Assembly (NCBI GenBank): GCA_005223375.1
Contig: RXOD01004587.1
Coordinates: 1-20,179 of the forward strand
Direction of reading: 5' to 3'
DNA length: 20,179 bases
Source of the DNA: Amoebophrya sp. AT5.2
Taxonomy: Eukaryota > Sar > Dinophyceae > Syndiniales > Amoebophryaceae
Shown here: piece by piece, positions 17,453 through 20,179 of the stretch
How positions within the stretch are numbered: position 1 is the first letter of the stretch
Layout of the letters: each line of letters starts with the position of its first letter
Program-made: the position numbers and the translations under genes
Notes under the pieces: generated by a model
Database searches by the model: none
Seen by the model: the letters and a program-made list of their open reading frames with translations, nothing else
What the model was told of the DNA's origin: nothing

Positions 17453-18249
17453 CTTTTGCGATCTTTTATACAACTTTGTTGGAAACTACTATCTAGTGAA
17501 ACTTATACTAGAACTAATACTCCGAACGCTACCGAGCAACGGTTTACGGATATGGTGTTCCATCTTGCACGAAGGTGGGCCGTAGTTGTAGTCGTGAGAT
17601 GGTAAACGGCTACACATTTGCGTATTTTCCTTTTTGCCTCGCTTTTCGCTCTCCTCCTTCTCTCGGGGCTTTACATATTCTCTCGGGCCTTTTGCAGCGC
17701 GCACTTCTCTGTTATCGCCCTGCTTGCAGTCGCTCTGGCCACTTATACCGGTCGCTGCGTCGCTCCAAACCAGTGTGTGAAGAAGAGAGAGGAGCCACGA
17801 TCATAGCGTGTCGTTCTGGCTGCCGAGTCAGCTGTTGCTGCCAAGTCCGCTGATCTTCCAAAACAGACGCTAAAATTGCAGTGCGGTTTCCAAGAAGGTG
17901 GCCATCTCACCTCACAGCGCGTCCAGCTTTAGGACTGCTCCCTGCCTCAGCCATGTTCTCTTTTGTCACCAGGGTCTTCAAATCTGCTTGCTTCGAATAG
18001 AACTGTATTGGTGGAGCGCGCTGCTTCGAAGCCTTGCTGTTGAAGCGCATTCAGTGATCTTGAAGAGCAATGCAACCATACTGAAAAGCACGGAGGGCGA
18101 TCAACGCCGGCACTTCTGACGGTCAGACTCCCCAGCTACTCAATCTACATCATGTAGTGCGAGCGCGCGTGCTCCCCTTCGCTCCTGTGGGGCAACGCGG
18201 GCACCCAGAGGTATGTGTTCGTTTGCCATCGGTGCACCACCGCCCCGCT
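17453..18249. other. Intergenic interval, no gene seen
   Basis: About 0.8 kb separates the unknown gene's ATG from the stop of the Tpt1-lobe gene. Frames here are short, with no motifs. Only 18145-18253 is of note: it could be a last 66-bp intron (GTAAAG...CACAG, 18185-18253) and a 12-codon terminal exon of the upstream gene. Confidence 0.5.
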
Positions 18250-19882
18250 TTACCGCCCTCTTGCCTCTCTTTGGCGTCCATCCGTCTGGTCCTGCTGCTC
18301 GTCTCGGCGCTTTTTTTCCCTCCTTTCCGGATCGCGCTTGGTCTTCTCGCTTCTCTCGCCCTCCCGCCTGGACTGTTTTCTTTCCTTCTTCTCCGCCTTG
18401 CGTTCGCGCTCCCGGCGATCGCGATCAAGGTCCCGCCAACCGTCTGCATGGTCTCGCCGACCACAGCTCGGTCTTGCTTTCTGTATCTCTTTCGCCTCCC
18501 GAGTCGTGATGTTTTTCTCCACTACTACTTCATCCCGCTTCTGGTGTCTGCGCCTGCGCTCCTCTTCCTTCGACGGGCTCCTCGGCTTGTAGCCCGTGTA
18601 GTCGTCCTCCTCCGACTCCGAGTCGTCGTCCTCCTGATCGGTTTCGTCCTGCTTCCCGTTATCGCGGCGCTCCCGTCCACCAGCATGTCCTTGGCGTTCC
18701 CGCCTGCCGGCATCGGCCGTGGCGTTCCTGTCCACCTCCGTGGTCGATCGATACGACTCGAAGTCTTGGCCTTTAGAATCTTTAAAACCGGTGGAGCTGT
18801 TCGAGAGAACTCCGGATGAGCGAACGAAGCGAGAAGAAGCAGCTGATCCATAACTATATCCGAGATCGCCCCCGCCCTGCTGCCCCTTTCCGTTCTTGCT
18901 GGGAGCGACATTGCCGAAGCCCTTCGAAGGCCCCTTCGGGAGGAGGCTGCCATGGTCCTGCGTCCAGGTTTCTGGGTGGTTGTTGCGGAGAATCTTTTCC
19001 CAGCCGCCGCAATCCGGTCGGTCCTGGACGTGCAACAGGCTAGCCCAGTCGTTGGTCTTGGTCAGGGCGCGCATGTACGTTCGCCCGCTGTTCTCATCGA
19101 TCCAACACTCGAACCGCCTCTGTCCGGATGCTGGTGTTTTTGGTAAAGTTGCGAAGCAAGAGGGGGAAACGCTATTAGCATGGGGACCATTTTGCTCACC
19201 CATTTACCAATTTAAAAACACTCAGCATCAAGCTCGCCAAGCTGCAACCGAGGAGGCATCGCCATCGCAAGCCCGTCTACAGTCAGATCTGATCACAATA
19301 TATAGTCTTAATATTTTACCGTCCACCGATTTCTCCGCAATCTTCCGCACGAATTCGGAGGGCAGTTCCTGGGGGCAAAAGATAGCCAGGGGAACGAATC
19401 CGCTGCGGTCTATGAAGCTGCCGAGAATCTTTCGTCGGTGGAGGCCGCGTCGCAGAAAATCGCCCACATCATGCGAAAACTTGTCCTCGTGCTCGTTAGC
19501 ATACAAGAAATGGCTAGGCAGATTTTGCGCCGCGATGGCGGGTGTTTTGCGTTTATCGTCGAAAATGCTAGGACTGTGCTGGGACCGTAGGCACAAAGCT
19601 GAAGAACCCTACTAGAAGAGCAGAACCAGTTGTACCAGGTCCGGGCGGCGCGTGTGCTCCTGCGCCTCCCGGTGGAAGGAAAAACGCGCGGGAAAGACCG
19701 TCCCGGCCCTAGCCGCAAACATAGCTCTGATGGCGTAACACCGCAAAGCACGCGCCCACCCAAAGCAAGCCAAAGTCTTGTGCCATATCGTAACTTAGTC
19801 CCAGCGTCGGGCGCGGCCCCTTACCCTTTGAGCCCTTCCCGCTACCGCCGCCGCCGTCGCGGTAGCTTGATCCATGCTGCAT
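18250..19882 (-). CDS. Tpt1/KptA-like N-terminal lobe fused to RE-rich tail
   Basis: Exons are 19825-19882, 19320-19598 and 18250-19130, giving 405 residues. Both introns are canonical and phase 1 (GTAAGG...TTCTTCAG, 226 bp; GTAAAATA...CACCAG, 189 bp). After a Gly/Ser/Lys leader, residues 58-138 match the RNA-binding winged-helix lobe of RNA 2'-phosphotransferase: FSHDVGDFLRRG for the LSxxLSxxLRHG helix, IDRSGFVPL for the IRxDGYVP turn, RRFECWIDENSGRTYMRA for KQRFEL...IRA. The LRH histidine and the following QGHS motif are replaced (LRRG, LTKTN), and no ADP-ribosyltransferase-like C-lobe follows. Phosphotransfer activity is therefore unlikely. A region with WASLLHVQDRP and NHPETWTQDHG leads into a Gly/Ser segment and about 190 very charged residues (RRE, KEER, KKERK), as in spliceosome-associated proteins. 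I infer an RNA-binding or splicing-related nuclear role. A final intron extending the CDS to 18145 (417 residues) is equally consistent. Confidence 0.72.
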
Positions 19883-20179
19883 CTCGGTGTGCTGGCTCTT
19901 TCCGTTTTCCCGATTTCAGGCCTTGTGCTCGAGGAGAGCTAGTGGTCCATGCAGGGAACAAGAGACTGCTGCTGACCGTACGACGACGTGAGCGAAGATG
20001 AAGTGCGAAGCCGAGACCTCGTCCAGAAAGTTGCAGGAGCCTTGTCTTGAGGTTTTTCGTTTCTTGGCTTGCCTGCGACCGCAGCACCGGGCCGCGCGTG
20101 AGCGATATGTTTGTCGACTGTTGTGGCTGTCTACTATTAGTGGCATAAGTAATACTAGAGCCTGTCCAGTATCTCCAGA
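19883..20179. other. Upstream region at the right edge, no gene seen
   Basis: The frame of the Tpt1-lobe gene closes with a TGA 12 codons upstream of its ATG at 19882. Beyond that I see only short frames with no motifs. This is probably 5' UTR, a possible trans-splice acceptor (AAACGGAAAG just upstream of the ATG) and intergenic DNA. Confidence 0.4.

Noticed and set aside
18157..18819. Plus-strand frame of 220 codons, strongly hydrophobic
   Set aside because: It is the exact antisense of the RE-rich tail; Arg/Glu codons read backwards give Leu/Ser/Phe.
1..20179. Dinoflagellate spliced-leader gene, snRNA genes, CRISPR arrays, bacterial operons
   Set aside because: I looked for the spliced-leader core (GTAGCCATTTTGGC type), U2 and U6 core sequences and regular spaced repeats and saw none. 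The gene structure is eukaryotic.

Overview
The window looks like nuclear DNA of a gene-dense alveolate protist. I favour a dinoflagellate relative, most like the parasitic Syndiniales genus Amoebophrya. Several introns are flanked by 3-5 nt direct repeats, two or three of these also carry terminal inverted repeats (TIRs), and many cannot be read as GT-AG. Introner elements of this kind have been reported from Amoebophrya genomes. The assignment is inference: no rRNA, spliced leader or organelle gene is present to confirm it.

All five recognisable genes are on the minus strand, so transcription runs right to left. (1) 18250-19882: a protein joining an RNA 2'-phosphotransferase (Tpt1/KptA)-like N-terminal lobe to a long RE/RS-type charged tail. 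(2) 14963-17452: a six-exon gene of 330 codons and unknown function. (3) 6007-about 14753: a very large TFIID subunit TAF2 with an M1-aminopeptidase-like N-terminal half, a HEAT-like region and a C-terminal bromodomain. (4) 1660-2946: an intronless HAD-superfamily (Cof/IIB type) phosphatase. (5) 1-669: the 5' part of an arginine/aspartate-dipeptide-rich protein of splicing-factor type, running off the left edge. Three of the five concern transcription or RNA processing. This is not an operon, and nothing shows that the genes act in one pathway.

The main result is the intron structure of TAF2. Reconstructed by hand, the gene has seven exons whose phases all agree over 6534 nt. Only one of its six introns is an ordinary GT-AG intron. 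The other five lie between short direct repeats (TGTC, GGTG, CAC, TCCGC, GGTAG). The reading frame is restored only if one repeat copy and everything between the copies is removed. Two of the five share the same terminal sequence (TTACAGNTCAAAA.AATGCA and about 25 further bases) and one has a second, longer TIR type. At least three cannot end in AG at any permitted splice position. The neighbouring genes mostly use normal GT-AG introns, so two intron classes sit side by side.

Between genes: 670-1659, 3600-6006, 17453-18249 and 19883-20179 hold no convincing gene. About 3028-3560, upstream of the phosphatase, contains a degenerate direct repeat of roughly 100 bp.
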